Source of the DNA: Planctomycetota bacterium
GTDB taxonomy: Bacteria; Planctomycetota; Phycisphaerae; UBA1845
Direction of reading: 5' to 3'
Assembly: GCA_024280855.1 (NCBI GenBank)
Contig: JAJRPG010000062.1
Location: 17,208 to 81,207 of the forward strand
DNA: 64,000 nucleotides
Shown in pieces: positions 22,468 through 30,875 of this stretch. The position numbers were made by a program, and so were the translations under genes. Numbering within the stretch: position 1 is the first letter of the stretch; each line of letters starts with the position of its first letter. The notes under the pieces are model-generated. The model searched no databases. It was not told where the DNA came from and saw only the letters and a program-made list of their open reading frames with translations.

Positions 22468-24558
22468 ATGCAAAAAATCAGAATGTATCTATTGGATTGT
22501 CAGACTCAAATGGTCAAGCTAGTCGCCGGAGCCGTCATGGCTTTGACGGGAGCGATGCCCGTGGCGGCTTATGCCCAGTGCCCATTTGCGTCGGTTACAG
22601 CAGCAACGCCTGCCAGCGGGACGGTCGATGCTCGTGCGCCGTTTGCCAGTGATGGCACGACCCTGTTGGGTATTGGCGATACTAGCAACGCCATTACTAT
22701 CACGCTGAACACAAGCGACACGGAAGCGGCCCAGGTCAGCTGCTGGTCGTTGTGTGAAACTGACACAATCAATGGCGCGAATAGCGTTATTGGTGTCACG
22801 CAAAATGGCATGGAATTTACCATTGAGCTAAGCCGGGCGATTACGCCGGGTGCAGCCACAGCCATCAATTATCGTAACGGGGCAGGCGTATCTTACTTCT
22901 CAAGCCCTGGTAATGTGGATGCTAACGAGCTAGCAACGCTGCAAGACATCATAGCTCATGTCAATATTCAAAATGGCGTCTCCACCGCGACACATGGCCT
23001 ATTCAGCTCGGACATCGACCATGATGGCGATACCGATGCCGATGACCAGGCTCTGCTAAGTGATGTATTGCTTGGCAACGGTGTGTTCGCACCGGGATGG
23101 CTCAACGAATCTCTGCCGGATGCTTCCAGTTGCGATAGCTGTCTTGACGATCTTTTCAAGAATAGCGCAGGCATTTGTGGTTGCGGCGTGATTGATGACG
23201 CAACCGACACAGATGGTGATACTATTGAAGATTGTAAAGATAACTGTATAAACGATGCCAATGCCGATCAGGCTGATGCCGATAGCGATAATGTTGGTGA
23301 CGTCTGCGACAATTGCGTTGACGTCGCAAACACCAATCAGGCTAACTGCAATTCGGATTGCGGATCAATCGCCATAGCATGTGATGTAATAGGTGACGCC
23401 TGCTCACTAAGTACTGACGAAGAAGACGATGACAGCGACGGCACATGCAACATCGTGGACGATTGCCCAGACGATCCCAATAAAACTGAAGTTGGCTCAT
23501 GTGGCTGCGGAATTGCAGATACAGATTCAGATAACGACGGCACGGCAGATTGCAATGACGCATGCCCCAACGATGCCAACAAAACAGCCATCGGCCAATG
23601 TGGCTGTGGTAATGCGGAAACAGATTCAGATAGCGACGGCACGGCAGATTGCAGTGATGGTTGCCCTAACGACGGCAGCAAGACAGCACCTGGCACTTGT
23701 GGCTGTGGCGTCTCAGATGCAGATTCAGATGGTGATGGACTCGTTGACTGCAAGGACAATTGCCCCAACGACACCAATGCCGATCAGGCGAACTGTAACG
23801 GCGACACCGTAGGTGATGTCTGCGAAGTTTCAGCTACAGTTCGTGACGATGATGGCGACGGCACATGCAATGGCCTTGACGGCTGCCCTGATGATGCGAC
23901 TAACGCTTGCCTTGCTGGCAACGACGATGATGACGACGCGGTACATGATAACGACGATAATTGCGTTGGCGTTACGAACCCCATGCAACTGGATTGCGAT
24001 GGCGATGGTGTAGGCGATGCCTGCGAATCCGACGTAGCCGAAAAGGACGCTGACACTGACGGCGTATGCAATGGTATCGATAACTGCCCGAATGATACGA
24101 ATGAAAATCAAGTAGATACTGATAATGACGGTGTGGGCGATGAATGTGACAACTGCCCCGTCGATATGAACACTAATCAGCTTGATTCGGATGACGATGG
24201 CGTTGGCGACACTTGCCAGCCAACTGACCCACCAGCTACTCAGCCTGTCGATAGCGACGGCGATGGCATTGGCGATGACGAAGACAACTGCGTCATGACT
24301 GCTAATGAGGAGCAGACAGACACAGATGGTGACGGAATCGGCGATGCATGTGACAATTGTGCAAACGATGCAAACACCGACCAGGCAGATGCCGATGGCA
24401 ATGACATTGGCGATGTTTGCGAAGAAGCTGGAACCGGTACAGGAACGGCTCCAAACCCTTGCGGCGTATGTGGCGAAGGCATGTCACTTGGCATGATTAT
24501 CAGCCTGTTCGGATGGATGGGCTTTAAGACCCAGTCACGACGATGGCGAGTCATGTAA
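22468..24558 (+). CDS. Large exported protein with thrombospondin type-3 repeats and C-terminal anchor
   Basis: 696 residues. An N-terminal signal segment ends near VAAYAQC. Residues about 35-155 form a beta-rich domain of unknown type. A dockerin/EF-hand-like stretch follows (FSSDIDHDGDTDADDQALLS, about 175-200). From about 215 to 655 come some twenty Asp/Asn/Cys-rich calcium-binding TSP3-type repeats of the form DxDxDGxGDxCDNC, including CGCG-spaced variants. The last 30 residues are Cys-Gly (CGVCGEGM), a hydrophobic run (LGMIISLFGWMGF) and a basic end (KTQSRRWRVM). That tripartite layout matches C-terminal sorting signals in general. It is probably a cell-surface or matrix protein needing Ca2+. 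AGGAA precedes ATG 22468. A rho-independent terminator follows. Confidence 0.82.
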   Translation: MQKIRMYLLDCQTQMVKLVAGAVMALTGAMPVAAYAQCPFASVTAATPASGTVDARAPFASDGTTLLGIGDTSNAITITLNTSDTEAAQVSCWSLCETDTINGANSVIGVTQNGMEFTIELSRAITPGAATAINYRNGAGVSYFSSPGNVDANELATLQDIIAHVNIQNGVSTATHGLFSSDIDHDGDTDADDQALLSDVLLGNGVFAPGWLNESLPDASSCDSCLDDLFKNSAGICGCGVIDDATDTDGDTIEDCKDNCINDANADQADADSDNVGDVCDNCVDVANTNQANCNSDCGSIAIACDVIGDACSLSTDEEDDDSDGTCNIVDDCPDDPNKTEVGSCGCGIADTDSDNDGTADCNDACPNDANKTAIGQCGCGNAETDSDSDGTADCSDGCPNDGSKTAPGTCGCGVSDADSDGDGLVDCKDNCPNDTNADQANCNGDTVGDVCEVSATVRDDDGDGTCNGLDGCPDDATNACLAGNDDDDDAVHDNDDNCVGVTNPMQLDCDGDGVGDACESDVAEKDADTDGVCNGIDNCPNDTNENQVDTDNDGVGDECDNCPVDMNTNQLDSDDDGVGDTCQPTDPPATQPVDSDGDGIGDDEDNCVMTANEEQTDTDGDGIGDACDNCANDANTDQADADGNDIGDVCEEAGTGTGTAPNPCGVCGEGMSLGMIISLFGWMGFKTQSRRWRVM

Positions 24559-24614
24559 GCCGCAAACGCAATGGCACTTAAGACTGTGCCATGCTAATAC
24601 AAAGTTAATAACCA

Positions 24615-24656
24615 ACGCCCGGCTTTTCCGATCATGGATAGCCGGGCGTTTTTTAA
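24615..24656 (+). terminator. Rho-independent terminator
   Basis: ACGCCCGGCT (24615-24624) pairs perfectly with AGCCGGGCGT (24640-24649), followed by a T-run. It ends the TSP3-repeat gene. Confidence 0.9.
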
Positions 24657-24791
24657 TTGATCTGGCCACCCATAGGGTTGATTTTTCATTGACGATAAAG
24701 GGATACAGTGTCCATGCGATCAATCAATAGCACATCGTCGATGATTAAACGACATCGAGTAACTGGCCAGCGCAATCGCTTCTTGCCGTAG

Positions 24792-25305
24792 TGCAACGTC
24801 TCCACGTTCATTAGCCTTTTTGCGTTCATCGTACCATTGTCCACAGACACAGTAGTTAGAGCGCCGGTGAATCCTGTGAATGCCTTTGTTTGTCTCGACC
24901 ACGACGGAGGCAGATACGGCAGTCTTGGCAACTCCACCTGCACCAATGGCCCGGACTTGAATTGCGATGGCGCCGATTCCAGGCGCTTCGATTGAAATGA
25001 CGAACTATGTAACGACCTCACCGATAACAATCGCGTTGGGCTAATTGACGAAGCTGGCCCGGATTGCCCTGGGCGTTTGCGTCTGCGGTGACGTGAATAA
25101 TAGCGGCGGGCCGATTGATCTCGCAGACTATGACTCATTCTTCGCATGCTTCGGGTTGAAAACGCCGTCCGTCGCCTGCCCCAATTCCCTTTTCTACTGT
25201 TCTGACCTGAACGGCGACGGGACTATAGACCTATTAGATTTCACTGCACTCTCAGAGCTATTTGGTTCTACAACGACAATAATGACGCCGAACAGTCGAA
25301 GCTAG
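24792..25305 (+). pseudogene. Remnant of an exported protein ending in a dockerin domain
   Basis: The frame 24792-24995 is open but has no start codon. It reads VNPVNAFVCLDHDGGRYGSL and CTNGPDLNCDGADSRRFD, then meets TGA at 24993. Coding similarity seems to continue in another frame: NDELCNDLTDNNRVGLIDE, then GDVNNSGGPIDLADYDSFFA and SDLNGDGTIDLLDFTALSEL up to 25305. The last part has the paired calcium-binding loops and helices of a type I dockerin. At least one stop and one frame change interrupt it. A TTG at 25045 could still allow an 86-residue dockerin fragment to be made, but no ribosome-binding site supports this. Confidence 0.6.
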
Positions 25306-25595
25306 CCTCGCTTATAGAATTCGCCCTATCGCTTTTCCTAACCGGAATCAACGTGATAACCAGCAAATCGCAGCCCCAGCTTGTCGCAGGGTCCACAGCT
25401 ACAAAGATTGTTCGCGTCTGGGGAAGAGCCATACCTACTTCCATGCAATAGGACTAGCCGGCGAATCTTGGGTACGGCGTCGAACGCATGGTGTTGGTTA
25501 ATCTTCTCCGTGCAGGCTATATGTCATTTTCGCGCAAGCGGGAATCCCGCGGCTATACACATGATAGAGAGGGTCAGACAATAGCTTGACCTACA
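25306..25595. other. Intergenic region with a family H-like fragment
   Basis: Near 25521-25556 the sequence GTCATTTTCGCGCAAGCGGG runs into AATCCCGCGGCTATAC. This resembles the left half of the palindrome at 53940-54017 joined to a family C edge. No gene seen. Confidence 0.4.
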
Positions 25596-25630
25596 CAAAA
25601 AAAGCCCGCACGGCTTTCACCGTACGGGCT
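25596..25630 (-). terminator. Rho-independent terminator of the leftward cluster
   Basis: Read leftward: AGCCCGTACGG, loop TGAAAG, CCGTGCGGGCT with one mismatch, then a run of seven T. It lies 56 bp past the stop codon of the beta-barrel gene. Confidence 0.88.
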
Positions 25631-25685
25631 AATCATTTATCAATATCATTACCGCGTGCCCTAAAGCAACGGCAAATTGAGTTTT

Positions 25686-26600
25686 CTAGAATTCAAGTGC
25701 CCAGAGAACCTTGGCTGCAAAATCACCGGATGAATCGTTACCATCAAGATTGAAGTCAAAGGCAAACTTGAGTGCCTCATCTTCGTTGAGGTGGTGAACA
25801 TAACCAAGCTCAAGTGTTTGCACGCGGGCATCGCCTTCTGTTTCACTGCTCTCATTTAAATAGTTGATAATGCAAAGGCCGTTGTCGCTTGACTGATAGT
25901 CCAAGCCAACACCCATGCCCCATTGGAATGAGCGACGGCCATCATTGTTACCACCAAAAAGCAAGTTATCCTTAAAGCTCAGAAGGCCATCGAACCGGTC
26001 ATTACCACGGTCGCCATCACCACGTTCGCCATTATTAACTTTACCGAAGCCTTCGACGTGACTTCTCCAGCCGTCGCCGAGTGTCTTCGTAAAGTTAAGG
26101 TGCATTTCGCCATCCACGCCATTGGAGCCATCACCAGTTGGAAAACGAGCCGCTAACCAAGCAGCAACCGCTGGCATGTCATCAGTTTCATCTGAAAATT
26201 GATTAAACAATGTTAACTCAACATCTCCAGCGCCTTGGTCACCACCTTCAAAAAGGACGATGGGCATAAATTCCAGCTCTATGTGCATCGTATCCGTGTA
26301 ACCATACTTGATGCTGGCCCCCATGGAAAAATCATCGCTGTCATCAAATTTATCCCATGCGGATTCTAGTTCCAATTCCCACTCGCCAGCTTCAACGTTG
26401 GAAAAAGCTTCACGAACATTGAAAAACTTACTGACTTCCATGTAGCCATTGCTGGCCGCACCACCACCGTCGCTACCGTCCTGGGTAGCCACCCAAGGTG
26501 ATTGAGATTGTGATGATTTTACTACGTCGCCAGCGTTCGCAGACTGAACCGCAAACGACAGACCCAGTACCAATGCTGTTCTAAACAGATGCGTCTTCAT
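25686..26600 (-). CDS. Outer-membrane beta-barrel protein
   Basis: 304 residues from ATG 26600. The signal peptide is MKTHLFRTALVLGLSFAVQS with cleavage at ANA-GDV. The frame extends upstream to 26714 but without export logic. The mature protein alternates aromatic/hydrophobic beta-strands with acidic turns (YMEVSKFFNVREAF, GEWELELESAWDKF, YGYTDTMHIELEFM). It ends in ALEF, the terminal phenylalanine that marks Bam-dependent barrels. The general look resembles the transporter-like barrels near phenol-degradation MetA or alginate-type porins, about 12 strands. The cargo is unknown. It is the last gene of a leftward cluster with PQQ-propeller, LolA-like and S41 genes, followed by a terminator. 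Confidence 0.75.
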   Translation of the reverse strand: MKTHLFRTALVLGLSFAVQSANAGDVVKSSQSQSPWVATQDGSDGGGAASNGYMEVSKFFNVREAFSNVEAGEWELELESAWDKFDDSDDFSMGASIKYGYTDTMHIELEFMPIVLFEGGDQGAGDVELTLFNQFSDETDDMPAVAAWLAARFPTGDGSNGVDGEMHLNFTKTLGDGWRSHVEGFGKVNNGERGDGDRGNDRFDGLLSFKDNLLFGGNNDGRRSFQWGMGVGLDYQSSDNGLCIINYLNESSETEGDARVQTLELGYVHHLNEDEALKFAFDFNLDGNDSSGDFAAKVLWALEF

Positions 26601-26797
26601 ATTTTTGCGCAACCTTTCATTTGAAAAAAACTTACAACCATGCCCAGCGGACCCATGACCGCGCCAATGCGAATGGATCCTGTGCGCCAAGAAAGCTGCA
26701 TACCGCGCCCTCATTGATCGTATTATCGACCCCTGAGTGAAAATTTCAACAGCGCAAATGAAGAAAAACCACGTTCATAGCGTTATTAGGGTAGTTT

Positions 26798-28297
26798 CTA
26801 ACCCCGAAAGTCCAGGCAAAACAGCCTGGGAGGCGATTTATCGACCATTCCTCGCGTATTTTGGCAAATATACAGTAATCCGTGGCTCAAAACCGGGGCC
26901 GTGAATGTCTCGCTGGCGACAAAAGGCGAGAAGCGGGAAATCTCCTTACAACCTGTAGACGTGAGTTCCAGAAGCAATAAATGGCCATATTCGCCGTGGG
27001 CGATGAAATGGCCGTCGGCGTAAATGAATGAGCCGTCTCCGAATGGAAGGTCCAGCTCGCGGGTTTTCCCCCTTGTTTTAACCGAATCGACCCAGCTTAA
27101 CTGTTTACGCCACTGACTCTTGCCAGTTGAAATATCCATGCACGCAATAGCAGTATTAGATTTACTCGTGCCATCCACGCCGTAAAGATAGCCATCGACG
27201 AGGACCGGGGTCATGAAATGGCACCGCATTCCATCCGAGCGCCAGACAACGGCGTCCTCTCCGCTTTGTGAAGGATCGAGCAATACGCCGCCCGTTTTAT
27301 ATGCCGACGAGATGAAAACTTTCTCGCCAAAAATCGTCGGACTCGAAGCGTTGCACGAAATGTAGTTCTTGCTGCGAAACGGAAAACTAAAATCAATGTT
27401 TCCGTTGGTCGGGTCAAGCGACAACAATCCGCCAATGGGAGGATCAGTGTCCCCGCCGGTAAAGACGAAAATCTGCGGCTTGCCTTTGATCGTCCCCGCG
27501 ATGGGCGTAGCATAGCCCGCAGTCCATTTGGTTCCGGCTTTCCATTTTACATCGCCCGTCATTTTATCCAAAGCCACCACCGTAGGCCCACCGGGTGCGC
27601 CAACATTTACGACAAGCAATTGGCCATGAATTAGCGGCGTTGACCCGACGCCAAAATAATCCTGCGGGACCGAAAACTTTTTCGATGTCTGCAACGACCA
27701 CAATACCTCTCCGGTTTGTAGCGATAAGCAGTTCAACACGCCCTCTACGCCATGCGTGTAAACTCGATCGCCATCAATGACCGGCCCACTTCTCGGGCCG
27801 TTATTGAAACCATATCGATCTTCGTAATTGCAGGGGTATTGAAATCGCCAAATTCTTTTGCCAGTCTCAGCTTCTAAACAATCGACTGTTTCGCTATCAC
27901 CTATGCGATGAAAAAAGACGAGCCTATCGCCGCTTATGACGGGCGCAGCAAAGCCGGAACCGGTTTCCATTTCCCACACGACCGTTGGTCCGCTGCTTGG
28001 CCAGGCTTTTAGAAGCGGGCGTTCTTGGGAGATATTATTATTGTAAGGGCCTAGTCGAGTCGGCCAATTTTCGACGCGCGCATCTTTATCAAGCGGCTTG
28101 GGCTTTTTGTGGAATGTTAGTTCGGGGAAAGTTGCAGCTGACACTTTGACGGAGGGCTTGCCGTTAGTTTTGTTTCCGCCCCCTTCATCCATCCCCCCTG
28201 CCTGGCACGCCTGCGGCCCTAGCCATGCCATTGCAATCAAGGCCAATAGGGAAAAAGAACATAGCCCAAAATAAGCGGAACGATTTTTTCGATTCAT
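26798..28297 (-). CDS. Exported PQQ-like beta-propeller protein
   Basis: 499 residues. The signal segment is MNRKNRSAYFGLCSFSLLAL ... ACQAGG. The body has repeated blades with the quinoprotein-type tryptophan docking motif: VVWEMETGSGFAAP, LEAETGKRIWRFQYP, LSLQTGEVLWSLQT, DKMTGDVKWKAGT and MDISTGKSQWRKQLS. That fits a seven- or eight-bladed propeller like BamB/PQQ dehydrogenase-like WD proteins. No PQQ-ligand or dehydrogenase catalytic residues could be identified, so it is more likely a scaffold or binding protein. It could serve outer-membrane assembly or polysaccharide handling. It is the third gene of the leftward cluster. A second such protein is at 48343-49599. Confidence 0.82.
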   Translation of the reverse strand: MNRKNRSAYFGLCSFSLLALIAMAWLGPQACQAGGMDEGGGNKTNGKPSVKVSAATFPELTFHKKPKPLDKDARVENWPTRLGPYNNNISQERPLLKAWPSSGPTVVWEMETGSGFAAPVISGDRLVFFHRIGDSETVDCLEAETGKRIWRFQYPCNYEDRYGFNNGPRSGPVIDGDRVYTHGVEGVLNCLSLQTGEVLWSLQTSKKFSVPQDYFGVGSTPLIHGQLLVVNVGAPGGPTVVALDKMTGDVKWKAGTKWTAGYATPIAGTIKGKPQIFVFTGGDTDPPIGGLLSLDPTNGNIDFSFPFRSKNYISCNASSPTIFGEKVFISSAYKTGGVLLDPSQSGEDAVVWRSDGMRCHFMTPVLVDGYLYGVDGTSKSNTAIACMDISTGKSQWRKQLSWVDSVKTRGKTRELDLPFGDGSFIYADGHFIAHGEYGHLLLLELTSTGCKEISRFSPFVASETFTAPVLSHGLLYICQNTRGMVDKSPPRLFCLDFRG

Positions 28298-28405
28298 AAC
28301 CCGAAACTCCCTGGCGACGCTACCTAGCTAATGTTCCAAATCTAAAGTTATGGCACATTGTCAGGAAAAGTCGCCAGGGTGCAAACCGCTTGCAAGCAGA
28401 CTAAA

Positions 28406-29227
28406 TTACTCGCCGGTTTTTTCGGTATCTTTACTCTTTGCGGCTGCCTCTTTTTTGGCTAATAGCGCCTTGATATCATCAGGCAACGCAAATTGGTCTG
28501 GTGCAAGCTTCACGTTGACCTCGATTGACTCCAGCGTCATACGCATAGTTTGGCCACTCACTTTTTGCGTAGACTTGAATGACATGAGAATACCGCCAAC
28601 TTTGCGATAGTCTTCGACAAGAACCTCAATGGGCATATCCCCCCCCTGCGTAGCTACGACAAATTTCATCCTATCCAACAGCCCTGTCGAGACGTTGTAA
28701 TATAATGTTTTTGGTGGTCCGCTTATGGGCGTTGCTTTGATTTTATAATACGACTTGTCGCCATCTTTTTCCTCACCCATGTTTTCGACCGAAGAATAAA
28801 CCTTACGCCACTGTAATTCTGCATTGAAAAGCGATTCGCGTAGCACAAATTCGGCTTCCTTACCTTGCATAACTCTGGCACCGGTCATGGGGCTTTTTTC
28901 CCAACCGACTTTACCGTCAGTGCCTCTTTCAATTTCACCCATGCCACCAATTTCCATTTTAATATAGGCTAAATTCGGTGCACTAAAAAACGAAGCCATC
29001 GGCCCTTTAATCGACATTTCGACCATTTCTATCGAACCCTTGCCTACGCGGTTGTGGACGGCTTGGTAGGCACTTTTACCACCTGTCACTTCAATGAATC
29101 TATCCATCACCTCTGCGCCACTGGGCAACGACTTCCCCGCTAAACCCTCTCCGGCTAGGCTTTGCGATGCGCCCATCCCAGTCATCGCAACCAAAACAAC
29201 AACCGTTCGTCTCATTAACCATGTCAT
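28406..29227 (-). CDS. Exported LolA-like outer-membrane lipoprotein-sorting homologue
   Basis: 273 residues. Signal peptide MTWLMRRTVVVLVAMTGMGA, cleavage near SLA-GEG. The next segment, GAEVMDRFIEVTGGKSAYQA, is the typical opening of a group of periplasmic beta-shell proteins related to LolA/LolB (DUF620-type). Later strands include ARVMQGKEAEFVLRE, TLYYNVSTGLLDRMKFVVAT and EVLVEDYRKVGGILMSFKST, which match that group. The last 25 residues are Lys/Glu/Ala-rich. The role could be binding a hydrophobic ligand or lipoprotein in the periplasm. It lies 52 bp downstream of the S41 gene and upstream of the PQQ-propeller gene, all leftward. Confidence 0.75.
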   Translation of the reverse strand: MTWLMRRTVVVLVAMTGMGASQSLAGEGLAGKSLPSGAEVMDRFIEVTGGKSAYQAVHNRVGKGSIEMVEMSIKGPMASFFSAPNLAYIKMEIGGMGEIERGTDGKVGWEKSPMTGARVMQGKEAEFVLRESLFNAELQWRKVYSSVENMGEEKDGDKSYYKIKATPISGPPKTLYYNVSTGLLDRMKFVVATQGGDMPIEVLVEDYRKVGGILMSFKSTQKVSGQTMRMTLESIEVNVKLAPDQFALPDDIKALLAKKEAAAKSKDTEKTGE

Positions 29228-29279
29228 ATGCTTGTTCCCTTCTATTTTTCAGTCGTAAATTTCATTATCACTACATCTA

Positions 29280-30656
29280 TTACTTAACAGACAACGACTC
29301 AGCACGAATCCACGCCACAGCCTTGTCTATAACAGCATCACGTCCATCCAATAGTGATTCTCGCGTTAGCGCCACTTCCACATCAGGTGTCACACCATCC
29401 CCCTCAAGCGCTTGGCCACCTTCGGATATGTAATTGGCAATGGCGTATTGAAAGCCGTCGCCATTGGGTAATTTTTCTACAACAGAGGGTAACGCTGCCC
29501 CCATGGTGCGCGTTCCAAAAATACGCGCTCGCCCTAAATCCTGCAAACCACCCGCTAAAATTTCTGACGTAGAAGCAGACAGGCCATCCACGAGGACGGC
29601 TAAAGGGCCTTGAAATGTGCGCGGTCTGGGATTGATGACGAATTTGATGCTACTGTCTTTGGTAATCATGGTTCCGAGCTTTATGTTATCTTTTTCAACA
29701 AACCAGCCAGCCATCCCCATAGACATGGCCCCTATTCCGCCGCCATTACCGCGTAAGTCAATGATCATCCCTTTGGCATCCCAGGAAGACGCTACGGCTT
29801 CGGCAAACGCGGGCATGACTTTCATAGGATCAAAGAAGTGATTAAAGCGTACATAGCGGACGTCGCTGTCAATCAATCTCGATTCAAACCAGGTATGCAT
29901 AGCTGGCATATTACCGAATTTGGTACTATGGCCACGTTTCTCTGTCAGCTCAAGCGTTTTCTTAATCTTGTGATGGTCGCCGTCTAGAAAAACCACTTCG
30001 ACGGTATCGCCGACCTCACCCGACAACTTATTCATGATGAAACGCACACGCCGCATCATCAGTAAAGTTTGGTGATTGGGTGCATCAGATTCTTCTCGAT
30101 CCGGCATTAAACTCGCATTGATCTTTTCACCATCGATTTTTTTTATAATCCACCCCGGATGCACGCCTGCGATGTCAGCGGGAGACCCCGAAATGACGGA
30201 CACAACCACTGCATCGTCGTCGATCATACGAAGATCTATTTGTGAATTACCATCGCCACCACGACCGTTGCCGGAAGATGATTTGTCATAAACACTGGCT
30301 GGGATTACGGAAAAGTGTGTCTGACCTAATGTATCGATCAACTCGCGCATTGCGGCTCGCGCCTTGGATGCTGTGCGGGCTTTTTCAACACGCGGGCGCA
30401 GCTTTTGTATGGCGTCGTTCCATTCGTCACCGACAATTGATTGGTCCCAATGCTTTTCGGGAATGGTTTTGGCGATCACATCAAAGGAATCAACGTTGCT
30501 GTTAATCTGTGCCTGCGTCAGCCTTGCCTGGCCAAGCCCGCCAGCGCAACCGGACAAGCACGCCCACACGATCATCATGCCCGCCGTAAAAAGGGCGTTA
30601 ATTATTTTTCTGCGGGATTTACAAGCAGTATTTGTAACCATCCAGAGTATCCTCAA
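29280..30656 (-). CDS. S41-family peptidase, lipoprotein type
   Basis: 458 residues. The N-terminus has a hydrophobic run ending in lipobox L-S-G-C (near residue 37). It contains a helical N-terminal domain, a PDZ domain at about 135-230 (VVSVISGSPADIAGVHPGWI) and the S41 catalytic core. Core motifs are GMIIDLRGNGGG and LVDGLSASTSEILAGGLQDL, with the nucleophile serine. The segment GTRTMGAALPSVVEKLPNG has Ala where CtpA-type enzymes carry the general-base lysine (GKG), so it may use a tricorn-like tetrad or be inactive. VTPDVEVAL closes the domain. It is the first gene of the leftward cluster ending at the terminator at 25596. A second, truncated S41-like gene is at the left window edge. Confidence 0.85.
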   Translation of the reverse strand: MRILWMVTNTACKSRRKIINALFTAGMMIVWACLSGCAGGLGQARLTQAQINSNVDSFDVIAKTIPEKHWDQSIVGDEWNDAIQKLRPRVEKARTASKARAAMRELIDTLGQTHFSVIPASVYDKSSSGNGRGGDGNSQIDLRMIDDDAVVVSVISGSPADIAGVHPGWIIKKIDGEKINASLMPDREESDAPNHQTLLMMRRVRFIMNKLSGEVGDTVEVVFLDGDHHKIKKTLELTEKRGHSTKFGNMPAMHTWFESRLIDSDVRYVRFNHFFDPMKVMPAFAEAVASSWDAKGMIIDLRGNGGGIGAMSMGMAGWFVEKDNIKLGTMITKDSSIKFVINPRPRTFQGPLAVLVDGLSASTSEILAGGLQDLGRARIFGTRTMGAALPSVVEKLPNGDGFQYAIANYISEGGQALEGDGVTPDVEVALTRESLLDGRDAVIDKAVAWIRAESLSVK

Positions 30657-30875
30657 ATATCTTTTTTTTACATATTGTCTAGTACTGACGCCACGTCATA
30701 CTACTCGTTTTATCGCATCGTTGTCACCCTCGAAGTAAAAGTTCGTGTACTTTGATGTCAAAACTTGCGAATCCTCTCTCTGTAAGCGAGTATTCCATTG
30801 TACCCATAACGGGCGAGACATACGCCTTAGCATGATCGCGCTACGAGCTTTCGACAAGAAGAGACAAGGTCAGAC

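Noticed and set aside
23337..24111. Long leftward open frames within the TSP3 gene
   Set aside because: They come from the repetitive Asp/Cys codons read on the other strand.
24686..25147. Leftward 153-codon frame
   Set aside because: Arg/Ser-rich low-complexity product with no start signal, overlapping the dockerin remnant on the other strand, which has recognisable motifs.
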